Source: Anaspis maculata
Lineage: Eukaryota; Arthropoda; Insecta; Coleoptera; Scraptiidae
Direction of reading: 5' to 3'
DNA length: 64,000 bases
Assembly (NCBI GenBank): GCA_949128115.1
Contig: OX421961.1
Span: forward strand, 106,996,363-107,060,362
Of this stretch, positions 10,598-23,224 are shown in pieces (the first letter of the stretch is position 1; each line of letters begins with the position of its first letter). Under the pieces are notes generated by a model that worked only from the letters and a program-made list of their open reading frames with translations, ran no database searches and had not been told where the DNA came from. Both the position numbers and the translations under genes were made by a program.

Positions 10598-13232
10598 GTA
10601 AGTCAAAATACACTTCTTCTATAGTTATGCCCCCATGCCAGATCGATCTGATACAATTTTAAATTGTAAATTCTCTTTACCAAATTTTGAGTTGCATTTT
10701 GACTAAGGAAAAATAATGTTGGAGAACTGTGAAGTTCAGAAGGTCTCTGAATAATACTTACCTACATATGGAGCATGGCATTGTACGACTGCGAAACAGT
10801 AAAAAAATCAAAGAGGATAAAAAAAAATAGGTAATGCCGACTTGCTGATTTATCGTGTCTAATTTGTGTTTAGACTACTTATAGATAGTTATGTAGAATT
10901 TTTCTTATTTTTCTTATTTTTGAAAATACAAAATCGGGTTAATCAATGTGCAGATTCAAAAAAGTGATTAAATCAGTGAGATCTTGCGCAGAAGTTAATA
11001 TTTTGAAAACTTTGAAATTTTGGTTTTTGTTTCAAAATTATTGTGTTCTGTATTGGGCGAGGTATTGGGTCTAGCAACAAAGATCGAATTAAACCTCGAA
11101 TGAAACTCTAGGTTCGAAACTTTTGCTCTTTGTTAAGATCTTCTTCGGGGAACAATAAGTGTACAAACTGTTAATAAATAAAATAATGAAAAGGTATAAA
11201 AAATATCGCTAAAATTAAATTTTGAATTATTATATGTATATTTTTTTCAAGTCTTTTACTATTTTATTCACACATTACGCTTATTGTTCTTCGAAGATAA
11301 GTGTGTATTTTTTTTGTCTCACTATTTCATTATTCACACTTTTTGTTCCTCAAAAAAGCTCCCAATAAAGAGGGAAAGTTTGTGGCCCAGTGCGTTTCGG
11401 TTTTTGTTTCCTACTGGGAATGGAAAAGTCGTCTATTCATCTAAAGATTTTATTCTAGGAACCTAAGAAACAAAGTACTTGATGAACAATGAAATTTAAA
11501 AACGAAAGAAATATTTTTGAGGGACAAATAATTAGTTAGCGATGTACCAGAGTCAGAGATGTGCATTGTGCATAATTAGAAACAGGAAATTGTGAGAAAA
11601 TACGTTTTTTGAATTCCTTATCGGAAGGTAGTGACTGAATTACAAGCTAAAAATTAAAAAAAAAAGAGTTACTCAGATAAGTGTTGCTTCAATTACAAAA
11701 AAAAATCGGTCAATCTACGAAAAAGTTCCATATGGCTGCCCTTACCTATGATGACGAAAATCGTAAAACTGACTTCGACATCATAGATCGTTATATGTAT
11801 AAATACGAGACAAACGGATATTCCAAGTTTCATGCTTAGGATTTAGAGGAGTTGCTAAGAAAAATTTGATTAGCAACTCTTACAAAATCAGACCACAAGT
11901 AGATACTCCGTTTTTATGCATATGACCCAATATGGCGGGCGAGTCAGAATGGCGGCAAATCCTGGAATTGATCTGACAGTCATAAATCGTTATACGATAC
12001 CAACGCATGCTGCAAATTTCATCAAAATCGATACACACAGGAAAAAGTTCAATATGGCGGTCTAAGATGGCGCACATCGCAAAACCAAGCATAAAAATAA
12101 CCATATCTATTATACAAGACACGAATACTTCTTAAGTTTGATCAAAATCGGTTGAGTGATTATTTATTATTAATTATTGTTATTATACTTAAGCACCTTG
12201 ATTTCCAAAAACTCGGAATCAATAACTGTTGAAAGTTATTGAAAGCTCTGGAAACTATGGAAATTGCGAGGGAAAATATAAAAGAATCATATCTAGTTAT
12301 AAGATTTCCAGCAAGTCGGATTTCTTATTCCTGCAAGCAATGACTCATTTTTCCAACAATCTAATTTTCTTTGTGCCAATTCACGACGATGACCGAGTGC
12401 GTTTTCTACGAACTCATCGTCCCCTAAATTTCCACCCCTACCACAGACAGGGACGCGAATTGGGAAAGAGAAGGAAGTTCCGTATACTATAAGGGAAAGT
12501 AAATATATCGATTGCAATTACCGTAATAAGTCGCTCATTTAATAAATTGTTTTGTTTTGTCCACAATAATGGCCCATTGTACCGGGCGGGCGCTAATGCG
12601 TTTCTCAGCCAAGATACACATTCAATTATCTTTGAGGGAAGAGCGCTCGACCTGCGAATTAAACAGAGAAAGATTTCAAACTTATTAGCTGGCTGTGGGG
12701 AGACGATGGGTTATTTGACGCATCATTGACATCTAACTGACAAGTTAGTGTCTTGTTTTATACGAAAGCCTGCTTTGACCTTTTATTTTCTCTGGGCCAT
12801 GTTGGAGAACTGGAATTAAAATCAATGTTCTTTGTGATGAGACTTAATGCTAATGCATTCCCGCAGACGTTTAATTACAGCGCGCGGGGCACTCTGCGTG
12901 GACTGAACTTTTCGAGAACTTTGTCCCAACCCAAAGAAGCCAAAAAAAATCTCAAAGAGACGTTAAAAGTTCTCTTCTATCTTGGAAAAAAAAAGCGAGG
13001 GAAAAAGTTTTCGCGCACAGTGCTTTTGTGATTCATGTAGCCGCGAAGTTGAATCATAATAAACCATTACCTACCTAAAAGCGGGGCTGTTAAGAAAAAG
13101 ATTGATTAAAACGTCAATTAGCATGGAAACAAAGAATTATTTCTGGCGAAAGTTGACAAATTGTTTGGGATGAGGTTTAAATAACCATCTTTGTAATTCG
13201 AACGCTTATTATCGTTGAATTCATCTGAAGCT
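10598..13232 (+). other. Start of the presumed semaphorin-1A first intron
   Basis: The stretch begins GTAAGTCAAA. It is AT-rich and lacks exon-like ORFs. At 11720-12130 there are diverged copies of a unit containing words such as GTTCAATATGGCGGTC and CATAGATCGTTATA, an old tandem or dispersed repeat. Short ORFs at 11880-12122 (minus) and 12753-13031 (plus) are not convincing. Confidence 0.5.
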
Positions 13233-13235
13233 TTG

Positions 13236-15391
13236 TAGTGGCGGGGTTAACGGCCAAAAATATAATGATCTGTGCATTTTGTGATAAAAGCATGAAATTT
13301 GGCATACGTGTTCAGAAGACCCTCCTTTGCAATTCCAGATGTGGCGCCACGCAAGATTTTGCACCAGAGGCACTGTATTGCGGTTAATATACCTGCTAGG
13401 GGTAAATTCTGCAAAAATGGTTCCTGGCTGGTCTCTGGTACCGCAGTCGGTATTTTTTAGTTCTGTTTAGCTAAAACTACATATAGAAATGAGTGAGGAG
13501 TGCATTTTCACAAGCAAAGTTCCAAATGCTGCCTTTATACGTTGTTTTTATGCATTTTAAGGCCAACTTTGTTTTAGTACAGGAAACATGGTAAAAAAAT
13601 TGCCAAAACCTCGGCAAAGATATGAACGTCCTGAAAATTTGATATTCTGTTCAGAATTAAGTGCTCTACTACATATCTAAAATTGTCAAAAATCGCATCA
13701 CGAGACTTCGAGTCATTGGAGGGGGGTAAAAAATTGCAACTCAAAATTAAAGGTATGGAACCCGATGGAACCCGTCAATCCAATGAATGCAAATACATCG
13801 TAGCTCGTCGCATCACATCCCGTTGATATAACTTTGGCACAAAAAGTGTCGATCATTGTTGGAGGGGGATCGCGGGGGAGGGCGAAACTCGGCCGGGTGG
13901 CTCTTTTTCTTCCTGGGCCATGAAGAATCGATCACGACAAGATTGGTATCTTTTCCGACTAAATTCAATGTCCTGAACTTGAATCCGGTGTATAAATTTG
14001 GACAAAAACAAGTTCAAACAAGTTAACTTGAGAAAACCTGTTTTTTCTTTGACAATTTTCACAAAACTTTTTTTACTGCTAGAGGCATTCATCTTTGGAA
14101 ATATTTCAGAGGCCATTAGATTGAACTGTATTCTTCACGAAAATCATCCATTCGATCTGTAACTTTGTTTTTCGAGAAAGAAAAAATCGATTTGAACTTG
14201 AGTCGGCAGGGCCCGGCGTCTACTACTGACCAGAACACTACACCATGCATCTTTAAATGAAAATAGCCCAAACTATCTGAAAAATTATAACTCATCTTTG
14301 AAAGTTTCAGGATCTGTGCAGAACTGAATGCCCTATAACATAAACAAAATCGTCATAAATCGCAATGCAGAGTATTGAGTTATGTCTTGAAGGTGCATGC
14401 TGTAGTGTTCTGGTCATTAGTAGACGCCGGGCAGTGCCGACTAAAGTTCAAATCGATTTTTCCCACCTCGAAAAACAAAGTTACAGATCGAATGGATGAT
14501 TTTCGTGAAGAATACAGTTTAGTCTAAAGACCTCTGAGATGTTTTCAAAGATGAATACCTCTAACAGTAAAAAAAAGTTTTGTGAAAATTGTCAAAGAAA
14601 ACACAGGTTTTCTAAAGTTAACTTGTTCGAACTTGTTTTTATCCAAATTTACACATCGGATTCAAGTTCAGGACATTGAATTTAGTCGGAAAAGATACCA
14701 ATCTTGTCGTGATCGATTCTTCATGGCCCAAGAAGAAAAAGAGCCACCCAGCCGAGTTTCGCCCTTCCCCACGACCCCCCTTCAACAATGATCGACACTT
14801 TTTGTACCAAAATTGTATCAACTGGTTGTGATGCGTCGAACTACGTCGAACATTGGATTGACGGGTTCCAGCGGGTTCTATACCTTTCATTTTGAGTTGC
14901 AATTTTTTACCCCCCCTCCAATAACTCGAACCTTCGAGGTGCGATCTTTGGCAATTTTAAATATGTAGTAGGGCACATAATTCTGGACAGAATATGAAAT
15001 TTTCAGGACGTTCATATCTTTGCCGAGGTTTTGGCAAATATTTTACCATGTTTCCTGTACTTAAACAAAGTTGGCTTTAAAATGTATTAAAACAACGTAT
15101 TAAGGCAGCATTTGGAACTTTGCTTGTGAAAATGTACTCCTCACTCATTTCTTCATGTAGTTTCAAGTAAACAGAACTAAAAAATACCGACTGCGGTACC
15201 AGAGACCGGCCAGGAACCATTTTTGCAGAATTTACCCCTAGCAGGTATATTAACCGCAATACAGTGTCTCTGGCGCAAAATCTCGCGTGGCGCCACATCT
15301 GGAATTGCGAAGGAGGGTCTTCTGAACAAGTATGCCAAATTTCATGCTTTGATCACAAAATGCACAGACCATTCCGCTAACCCCCCCACTA
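13236..15391. mobile_element. Large foldback element, 2.16 kb, 3-bp duplication TTG
   Basis: The two halves are inverted copies of about 1.0 kb. Left begins TAGTGGCGGGGTTAACGG; right ends CCGCTAACCCCCCCACTA. TTG flanks both sides (13233-13235 and 15392-15394). Arms can be followed with modest divergence to a centre near 14320. ORFs 13853-14116 (minus) and 14582-14791 (plus) are nearly the same peptide because they lie at mirror positions, not because of coding constraint; the same holds for 15077-15298 and 15223-15597. Termini reading TAGTG...CACTA are the mirror of CACTA-family ends, so that family is not claimed. Confidence 0.88.
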
Positions 15392-15394
15392 TTG

Positions 15395-15679
15395 TGCTTT
15401 TGGTTGGATGTACCTACGTTTACAAATTTTTCCAAGTTCACTGTGTGTGATCTTCTATGTTTGGTCTGGTGTTGTAGTGATGATGAGGGGTTAACCCCTC
15501 GGTTGACCCATTTGGGGAAAGTTTGTACATCAAGTTCACCTATCGCCAAAATAAATTGAAAAAATGTCAAAATGTCATCTAAAACAGAATTGCTCAAGAA
15601 TTGCCATAACTGCTAAAGCCGATTCTCTTAGGTAAAACTATACCTCGACCTATACTCAACAATTTCCCAGGAATTTCCC
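15395..15679. other. Short spacer between foldbacks
   Basis: No gene or element is seen between the 2.16-kb foldback and the outer inverted repeat that starts near 15680. Confidence 0.5.
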
Positions 15680-17090
15680 AGGTTAAGGATGTGTAGTTGG
15701 ATAAGGCGTTGCGGAATCAATTCCAGCAGGCTTATTCCTTGACAGTAATCCACCATTCAGATCTTTTTCGAAAGCTACAGAGAGTCACTTATAGATTGAA
15801 GCTGTTCTTGGTTTAAAAATCTAAAATTTCAAATTTCGAAAAAATCATTTTTGAATTTAGAGAATTTATACAGGATGGCCCAACGAAAACAGAACAGAGG
15901 GGTTTTCGGGCATTTCACCTATTTTTTTTTTAAAATGCTCGAACAGGTCGATTTTTATATTGAGGGGGACATCTGAAACATACATTGGCAGATTTCTATT
16001 TTTAGCCCCCTCACCCCCACCCGCCCCAACTTCGAAGTTTCAAATGCCACCACCCACTTTGCGATACATCAAATTGAAGAGAATTAAATTCTCTTTCTGA
16101 AAAAATATTTCTATGATTTCCAACCCCACCCCTCTCCTTCCTAAAATTGTCAGAGTTTCCAATGTAATATTTTTGATCTCTTAATTATCTTCAGTACAGT
16201 CAACGTCTTCCTGCACAGCATTGAGGGAGAAAATTTTCTGTGTAAAAAGTGCCACCCAAATTTATCCCTTTACTCCCCCACCTCAACTTCAAAATCTAAA
16301 ATGACACTACCTACTTTGTGATACATCAAATCGAAGGTAATTGAATTCTCTTCCTGAATAAAATATTTTCAGAATTTTCAAGAAGCCCCCTTTCCCCCTA
16401 AAATACTCCGAATGTTCAATTGATCAGGAGAGGGGTTGAAAATTCCAAAAAAATTGTTTTCAGAAAGAGAAATCAATTTCCTATTATTCGATGTATCACA
16501 AAGTAGGTGGGGTCTGTTAAGTTTTGTAATTGGGGTGGGGGAGAGGAAAGGGGTGAATTTGGATAACACTTTTCTCCACCGAAAATTTTCTCCTTAGATG
16601 CTATTTAAGATGACACTGATTGAATTGAAGAGAAATTGAGGGGTCGAGGATATAAAATGGGACAGTCAGAGAAATTCAGGAAGATGTGGGGGTGGGGTGG
16701 AAAATTTTGAAAATATTTTTTTCTAAGAAAGAATTTGATTCTCTTTGATTTGACGTATCGCAAAGTAGATGGTGTCATTTGGAATTCCAAAGTTAAGGTG
16801 GGTAGGGGTGAGGGGGCTGAAGATACAAATTTGCCAATGTATGTTTTAGATGTTTCCCTCGATATAAAAATCGACCTGTCTGAGCTTTTTTCGAAAAAAT
16901 GATGTGAAATGCCCGAAAATCCCTCTGTTCTGTTTTCGTTGGGCCACCCTGTATGTAGTACCTTACTGTAACTTTCAAAAGAGACCTGAATGATGAATAA
17001 TTGTTGTCGAGGAATAATAAGCCCGCTGGAATTGATTCCGCAACACCTTATTTGACTTATTTTCATTTCACCAATCCAACTCCATCCCTT
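15680..17090. repeat. Older inverted repeat enclosing a foldback element
   Basis: Around 15700-15790 the words GTTGCGGAATCAATTCCAGC and AGGCTTATTCC recur inverted at 16975-17052 (GCTGGAATTGATTCCGCAAC). The similarity extends weakly outwards to about 15680 and 17090. The inner foldback 15871-16951 sits between these arms, so the outer pair is best read as an older palindromic element invaded near its centre. Outer limits and duplication are uncertain. Confidence 0.6.
15871..16951. mobile_element. Foldback element copy 1, 1.08 kb, TA-flanked, ends CAGGATGGCCCAACG
   Basis: Left end CAGGATGGCCCAACGAAAAC is repeated inverted at 16951 (GTTGGGCCACCCTG). TA is at 15869-15870 and 16952-16953. The arms hold C-rich blocks (CCCCCTCACCCCCACCC) opposite G-rich blocks, plus internal repeats of the pattern 'GATACATCAAATTGAAG ... 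CTCTTTCTGAA', so each arm is itself built of diverged subunits. Minus-strand ORF 16605-17102 (165 codons) runs through the right arm and into the outer repeat and is not a gene. Confidence 0.85.
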
Positions 17091-17246
17091 TAAAAACCCC
17101 ACGAGCTTTCAGTATTCTTAGCTCGATTTTTTTTATGGAAACAGCAAGAAAATGCAGAAAAGTTTGAAATAGCATAAAGTGAAAAAGATCTGAAAAGTCG
17201 ACAATTTTTTTTTGTAACTGATGAAAAAAATTCTGAAAAAAGTTTT

Positions 17247-17318
17247 TGACCCCGACGTGATTTGAACACGCAACCTTCTGATCTGGAGTCAGACGCGCTA
17301 CCGTTGCGCCACGGAGTC
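17247..17318 (-). tRNA. tRNA-Trp (CCA)
   Basis: Read on the minus strand this 72-nt segment folds as a standard cloverleaf: acceptor GACTCCG pairing with CGGGGTC, D arm GCGC...GCGC, anticodon stem TCTGA/TCAGA with loop CTCCAGA giving anticodon CCA (17284-17286), and a T arm with GTTCAAATC. It is the typical metazoan tryptophan tRNA, with no intron. A run of T on the minus strand (AAAAACTTTTTT just downstream) can stop RNA polymerase III. It is identical to the copy at 26004-26075, while the flanks differ, so this is a dispersed gene family member rather than a tandem duplicate. Confidence 0.97.
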
Positions 17319-17846
17319 TTGGTTGTCGGTGCATAGAACACTGTTGTCGTTTTTTCAAACGTTTCAATTTTTTATCAGAGAACGGATAACCCAAAATTAT
17401 TTCTAATTTTATTTTTCCAATGTGATAAACATCAATTAAAAAAAACGGTGTTTTTTATCGCATGTATATAACCGCAACTGTAAAAAATTTATCATGCACT
17501 CGGTACTTTTTTTTGTTAATATTTCAGGAGATGATAGAGCATTGGAAAAGAGTAGGTACTTTTGTCTAGGAAAAAAAAACAAGAAATGGAAAATTGAGAA
17601 AAAAATGAATGGAAAATTAAAAAATCAAATTCGACAAATGTGACAAAAGTCAATATAACCAGCTTGCAGGTATGCATTAACTCTAGACTCTAGTGATTAA
17701 ATTTGGAGTTATAACAAAAAGCCATTTTCAAAACTCAACTTTGGAAGCCTCTATCTCTGTTATAATGCGTTTCCGATATCAATTTTTTTCGAGAAAATTC
17801 ACTTATTTTTTTATGCTCTACCATCTCCTAAACTAAGTATTGACAA
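17319..17846. other. AT-rich spacer between tRNA-Trp and the second foldback copy
   Basis: No gene is seen. Long A-runs and T-runs are common. The upstream side of the tRNA (17319-17400) shares no obvious similarity with the upstream side of the second tRNA copy. Confidence 0.5.
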
Positions 17847-18914
17847 AACGACGAAAACAAAACAGAGGGATTTTCGGGTATTTCATGCACCTTATTTTTT
17901 TTTTAAAGCTCGGACAGGTCGATTTTTATACCAAGGGGGACATCTGAAATATACATTGGCGAATTTCTATCTTGAGCCCCCTCACCCCCACCCACCCCAA
18001 CTTTGAAGTTTCAAATGACACCACCCACCTTGCGATACATCGAATAAAACCAAATTAAATTCTCTTTCTGAATAAAATATTTCTATAACTTCCAACCCCA
18101 CCCCCCTTCTTCCTAACATTGTCTGAGTTTCCAATGTAATATTCTTGACCTCTCAATTCTCTTCAGTACAGTCAACGTCATCCTGCACAGCATCGAGGGA
18201 GAAAATTTTCTGTGTAAAAAGTGCCACCCAAATTCACCCCTTCACTCCCCCATCCCAACTTCAAAATCTAAAATGACACTTCCTACTTTGTGATACATCA
18301 AATTGAAGGGAATTGAATTCTGTTACTGGATAAAATATTTTCAGAATTTTCAAAAAGCCATTTTCCCCTAAAATACTCAGAATGTTCAATTTATTAGGGG
18401 AGGGGTTGAAAATTTGGAAAAAAAAGTTTTCAGAAAGAGAAATCAATTCCTTTTAATCCGAGGTATCACACAGTAGGTGGTGTCTGTTAAATTTTGAAAT
18501 TGGGGTGGGGGAGAGGAAAAAGGTGAATTTGGGTAGCACTTTTCTCCACCGAAAATTTTCTTCTTGAATGCAATTCAGGATGACGCTGATTAAATTGAAG
18601 AGAATTAAAGGATCGAGAATAGAAAATGGGACAGTCAGAGAAATTTAGGAGGATGGGGGGTTAAAAATTTTGAAAATATTTTTTTCAGAAAAGTGATTTG
18701 ATTCTCTTCGATTTGATGTGTCTCAAAGTAGATAGTGTCATTCGAAATTCTGAAGTTGAGGTGGGTAGGGGTGAGGGGGCTGAAGATAAATATTTGCCAA
18801 TGTATGTTCCAGATGTCCCCCTCGATATAAAAATCGACCTGTCTGAGCTTTTTTCCAAAAAATGAGGTGAAATGTCCAAAAACCCCTCTGTTCTGTTTTC
18901 GTTGGGCCACCCTG
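17847..18914. mobile_element. Foldback element copy 2, about 1.07 kb, left terminus eroded
   Basis: This is clearly the same family as 15871-16951. The block GACAGGTCGATTTTTATA..., the C-rich CCCCCTCACCCCCACCCACC tract and the right end GTTGGGCCACCCTG (18914) all recur in order. The left terminus lacks the CAGGATGGCCC start; homology begins about 17847 at CGACGAAAAC. TA follows the right end (18915-18916). ORFs at 18261-18446 and 18635-19024 (minus) are palindrome shadows. The two copies lie about 0.9 kb apart on either side of a tRNA gene. Confidence 0.8.
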
Positions 18915-18916
18915 TA

Positions 18917-21485
18917 TGTATCTCTGTTAATGAACTTCAGAATAAACTCAAATTCCCTATCAATTTTTTTTTGGCTGTGCACTGTGTGCAGTAGGTCAGT
19001 TATCATTCCATATGCACTTACCACCTACATGTATTTTTTTTTTCGTCAAAATCTGGTTGTCACCCATATAGCGGTTGCAGTGTCACCTTATCAAGCAATT
19101 TGGGAAGTAATCATTTTGCTGCATTAACGTTATCTTAAAAAAAAATGGGCAGATACTTTGTCAAAATCTTATTTAGTACAGACGGGCAATGCCCATCATA
19201 AGTAGCTGTCGTCAAAAATTAGGACACAGTAACAAAACTAAAAGTAACATTAATTTAATCTGCGAGAAACAGGTCAGTGATGCGGGTGACTCAGGATTGA
19301 ATAGATCATGGGGCGCTTTTGGATTGAAGTCTGAGGGAGGAAACAGAACATTTCAAGCGAGAAACCCAAAAATGCAAAAAAAATCTTTGAAGAAATCCAC
19401 CAGTGGAAGCGTTTTTTGCGGTTTTCCGTTACTTGACCGAAAGATGGCGCCTAGCTTTTCACTCGCCGTGAACCATTTTCTTTCTGTCCATACATGTTGT
19501 CAATTTAGGTACATTTTCTTTTATTGATCTATGATTATGATACGATTATGATAGAATAATAGGTAACCACCATAATTTGGCACAGGACTGTACGATAACC
19601 GTGGGCGGGTGAACCGCGCTTTACCAGCTCGAAAATGATAAGGGGGTGGGGGCATGGAGGTAAGTCGCGATTCTTTCAGTTGGGATAGGCAAACGAGAGT
19701 AACTTGATGGTTCATATTGATTCATCCATGGTTGTTGTTTATACACAGCACAAAATGTTTGTCATTACTATGAAAGATGAGAATTTCCAATTTGCGTTTA
19801 CGGTGACATTAAAAAATATTTGACGTTTATTGATTTGACAGTGGTCGCTTGTTTATGTTGACGCATGACGCATGATTGCAAGCTAGGTTATATAAAATCC
19901 CCAGATGTTCCCACCAAGCCCAGCGCCCCTTGGCGGGAGCAATATCGTCCATGCCTCCCGTTTCTGATGCTTCGATTGTCGATACTTATCTTTTTAATTT
20001 TTGGATGAAGTTCTGACCGGTCCAGGAAAGTCAAGAAACGTTACAGACCAGCGATCAAAAGTCGATTCTGAATTTTGTAGGGATTCCTACTAAGATCTTG
20101 AAGATTATGCAGATTTACCCCAAGAACGGGACCATACCTAAGCTGGCATATTGTGTTTGTTTTTACACAATACGCCTATTTGATCTCAGTTCAGACTACA
20201 TCCAGAGTAACCAAAACTTTGCGCAACACAAAAATCGATACACCCCAACAACGCTTGAAAACTAAACGCAAATTTATGTTAATGCTTTTTCTCTTGCATC
20301 CTACTATCTGCACAACATACCTAATAGAGATAGGATTCTCTTCGATTGTTATACTGCGCACTGCACATAGTTCTTTACGGCTGTTACGGACTCTTTCGAA
20401 ACAACTTAGCCTCTGTTGCCTTGTTAACTATGCAACATTTTATCTGCTTGTGATTGTCTCTTCTTCTTCTTCTTCTTCTTCTTCTTCTTCTTCTTCTTCT
20501 TCTTCTTCTGAATACATATAAATTGGAATTCGCCAGAGGGAGAGATAGAGAGAGAAAGAGGAAATCTCCGCTGCTGTCGTCCGAGGTTTAATCTTGAAAT
20601 TCATATAATAATAATCGTCCGAAACTTCCGTACTATATGTTGAGGCTTATGCACTCAGATAAGCAGCGACATCGTTCTTTATGCACGTGAAAAGCAGGTG
20701 GTGGTCGATTCGCCATGAATAGGCCATGGCCCCGTGGGTCGCTTTTCATCCGCATCCCTTGACGTCAGCATCATGCAATTTCAAAGGGCACCCTGCTACC
20801 GCCGGACAGGAACGATGAGATGTATTTTGCCCACGCAATTCTGAGTGTTGATGCACATCAGGTTCATCTCGGCTTGATGCATATAATCGCTGTAATGAAC
20901 TGAATATCATCACGGGCATCAATTCAATTCCGTTAAATGGCATCATTTTGGATTATTCCGATGATTTCCTGCGCGCATGTACGTCAATACATCATTCATC
21001 TTAACAAATACGGCTCAGTGTCGTGTTGGAGGCGCAAAGTTGAAACTACTTAACTTGCCAGATACAGTCGTCTGATTGGTTAATAGAGCTTGTTATATGC
21101 CGTTGCTTGGTGATCTTCACTCTGTTAACCTCATTGGCATTTCCAAAATAAAAAAAAACGAAAATTTTGAAATTAATTTTTTTTTTGTTATCATGCAGTT
21201 GTAACAGTTTGACAATATTTTGTAGCTTGTAAAAGCAAAAAAAATATATAATTTTGCGCAGGTCAGCCAAGTATAGATAAAATCCGAGAAGACAATTTGA
21301 GGATGACTCCAATAATCGAATCAATCAATTCGACGAATTATTGATTAAGTTTCAGAAAGCTGGTAAAAAATACCACTTTATCCAATCCTATTGAATAATA
21401 CACGCATTATCACGCGCATACATGCCTGCATCTCGGCCTGCATTTCTCAGTAAGACTGGATAAAGCATAGTATTCTACTCGCGGG
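18917..21485. other. Non-coding intronic stretch with a TCT microsatellite
   Basis: No exon-like ORF with a recognisable domain. Stretch 20740-20960 is less AT-rich, with words such as TTGACGTCAGCATCATGC (a CRE-like TGACGTCA core at 20761-20768). A GA-rich tract (GAGAGATAGAGAGAGAAAGAGG) lies near 20540. Confidence 0.45.
20457..20509 (+). repeat. (TCT)n microsatellite
   Basis: About 17 uninterrupted TCT units, which give an artificial poly-Ser run in the ORF 20153-20521; that ORF is not supported as a gene. Confidence 0.95.
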
Positions 21486-21776
21486 TAAAGCTTAGTTCAT
21501 GATGAGCGATTTTTTGCTGCGATTTGAGCTGAGCTGAGCGATTTTTTTTCTAGACCAATCACGTGCGAGTATAAAAATATCGCGGAGAGAAATCGCCGCG
21601 GAATATGGCCGAAATTCAACTTCTATCGCTGAAATCGCGGCGATTTTAGCTTGAAAATATCGCGCAGCCGAGATAAATAAACAAAACCAAGGAAACGTAG
21701 CTGAAAAAAATCGCGGCCATACAAATCTGTCAAAGTTGAATCGAATTCAACTTTTATCGCAAAAATCGCGGCGATT

Positions 21777-22403
21777 TTGACAACAAAACATTGCTTTTGG
21801 GCCACTGCGGTGCCCCAAAGGCACTTCCTTGGTCACCGTTCTCTTCAGGTGTGCCCGTTTATACAGTGCTTGTTCGCTAGCTACGGAAAATTTGAGTATT
21901 TCTTGTCCAACCATGGCGAGTTCACGATCAAGCTTCAGGAAAGATTCTCGGGAACACAACACTCCCGAGTTGATGAGGACTCAGGGAACAAGCTGAAGAA
22001 AGGTGAAAAGAGCTGGAACAACAGTAGAAAGTCAGGACTTGATTATCCAGAACAGTCAACAACAGCAACAATCGAATCAGAAGTTACAGCCACAGGAGCA
22101 GCAGCAGCAACAAGAGCATCAACAGTACTAACAGCAGTGGAAAAGGATGAGACGATACTCTTGCAGCGGAGCAGAACATTGAACTCAAAGCAGGTTGAAA
22201 ATCCCACAGCCCAAAGCGGCAAGTTTGATTCGACAATAAGTGTCGTCTTGTTTACCATTGTTGCAAAAATAGGTTACCAAGGCCACATACCTACTTGTAA
22301 AATAGGAATTGAAGTTCAATTTAACTGGCCTCAGGTGTGGTACAGGTCCTGCATACACCACTTCGAACATGAACCTGATCACTTTTTGATCTTGTTGACT
22401 TAA
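21777..22403 (+). pseudogene. 208-codon ORF inside the TAA-flanked element, unknown
   Basis: This is the longest single-exon ORF outside the retrotransposon. The opening residues come from the subterminal repeat, so the real start is probably further in. About residues 95-125 are rich in Thr and Ala. In the +1-shifted frame the same bases read a glutamine-rich run with RAGTTVESQDLIIQNSQQQQ, ended by a stop near 22132, so it is unclear which frame was ever coding. A second small ORF follows at 22455. No transposase or Myb/SANT signature was recognised. Confidence 0.25.
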
Positions 22404-22454
22404 AAACGGACATGATGTCACAGCTACACCAATTTTGGTCCCACCTATGCAAAA

Positions 22455-22607
22455 ATGTTAGAAGTACCTATTCAAGATGTCAGCACAAAGAAATGCAAGC
22501 CACTGAAGACAAAATCCATCGATGAAAGTAGTCTCCAATCGACAAGAGATGAAGCTGAGTCAAGCAGAATTGGACCATTCTTCTCTGGAGTTGCGATGGG
22601 AGCCTGA
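22455..22607 (+). pseudogene. 50-codon protein-like ORF in the same element
   Basis: ATG at 22455 to TGA at 22605-22607. The residues are hydrophilic with a balanced, protein-like composition (for example KTKSIDESSLQSTRDEAESS) ending IGPFFSGVAMGA. It could be the last exon of the gene once carried by the element. No family is recognised. Confidence 0.25.
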
Positions 22608-22957
22608 GGATGTCTCTGAGCATATTATTCACTGATGATATGCGCGTTCTGTCTGCCAGCTAAATTTTGCAATCTTACTTTAGTCAGAAAAAAGATAAAT
22701 ACGCCGGAAGGAAGCGAAACACCACTAGCAACCTGGGTTATATTACTTGATTTAAATGGCGAACAGAACAGTATTGATATACAACTTGATAGGCTTCAAG
22801 TTACCATCTAGCTGTGTTCTTATAGAAGCAAATAAAATTAAGGAATTAAAATTAAGTTTGTATTTATTGATATGAAATATACAAAGCTTAAATTCATCGT
22901 GAATTCACAGGTATGCACCTACCTACCTACCCTTGGTTGCACCGAAGAATTCATTCA

Positions 22958-23224
22958 TCAAATAGTCAATGGGGACGTCCTCATGAGCAATAAATATTGA
23001 TTTTGTACAAGCTGCTGGGCCGGTATTTTCGCGTGGTCTTGATCTGCACGAGGAGGAACCCTTCTTTGCAGATTTTGATGCCACAGAGCTTCTTCTCTTC
23101 TAAGGACTGCTTCACTTGTGGTACCTACCACTTGATGCCGAGTTAGGTGCTCAGAAGAAGTATAACTACCCCAACAACCCCAGTATTTGCTTGATGCGGC
23201 TTGATACCACCAGGATACTCTCAC
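22958..23224 (-). pseudogene. Minus-strand coding remnant near the right end of the element
   Basis: An 88-codon frame is open on this strand. In a neighbouring frame of the same strand the terminal stretch reads FIAHEDVPIDYLMNEFFG, followed by a stop near 22929, which looks more protein-like than the annotated frame. This suggests a decayed, frameshifted gene transcribed opposite to the plus-strand remnants. Function unknown. Confidence 0.2.

Noticed and set aside
13236..15391. CACTA (EnSpm) transposon
   Set aside because: CACTA elements start CACTA and end TAGTG; this one starts TAGTG and ends CACTA, the reverse arrangement.
13853..15597. Pairs of ORFs with nearly the same peptide on both strands
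   Set aside because: They sit at mirror positions in the arms of the foldback 13236-15391; similarity comes from the palindrome, not from gene duplication.
16605..17394. Minus-strand ORFs of 108-165 codons around 16605-17394
   Set aside because: They run through a foldback arm or translate the tRNA-Trp gene and have no domain.
20153..20521. 122-codon ORF ending in poly-Ser
   Set aside because: The Ser run is just the TCT microsatellite; the rest shows no domain or splice logic.
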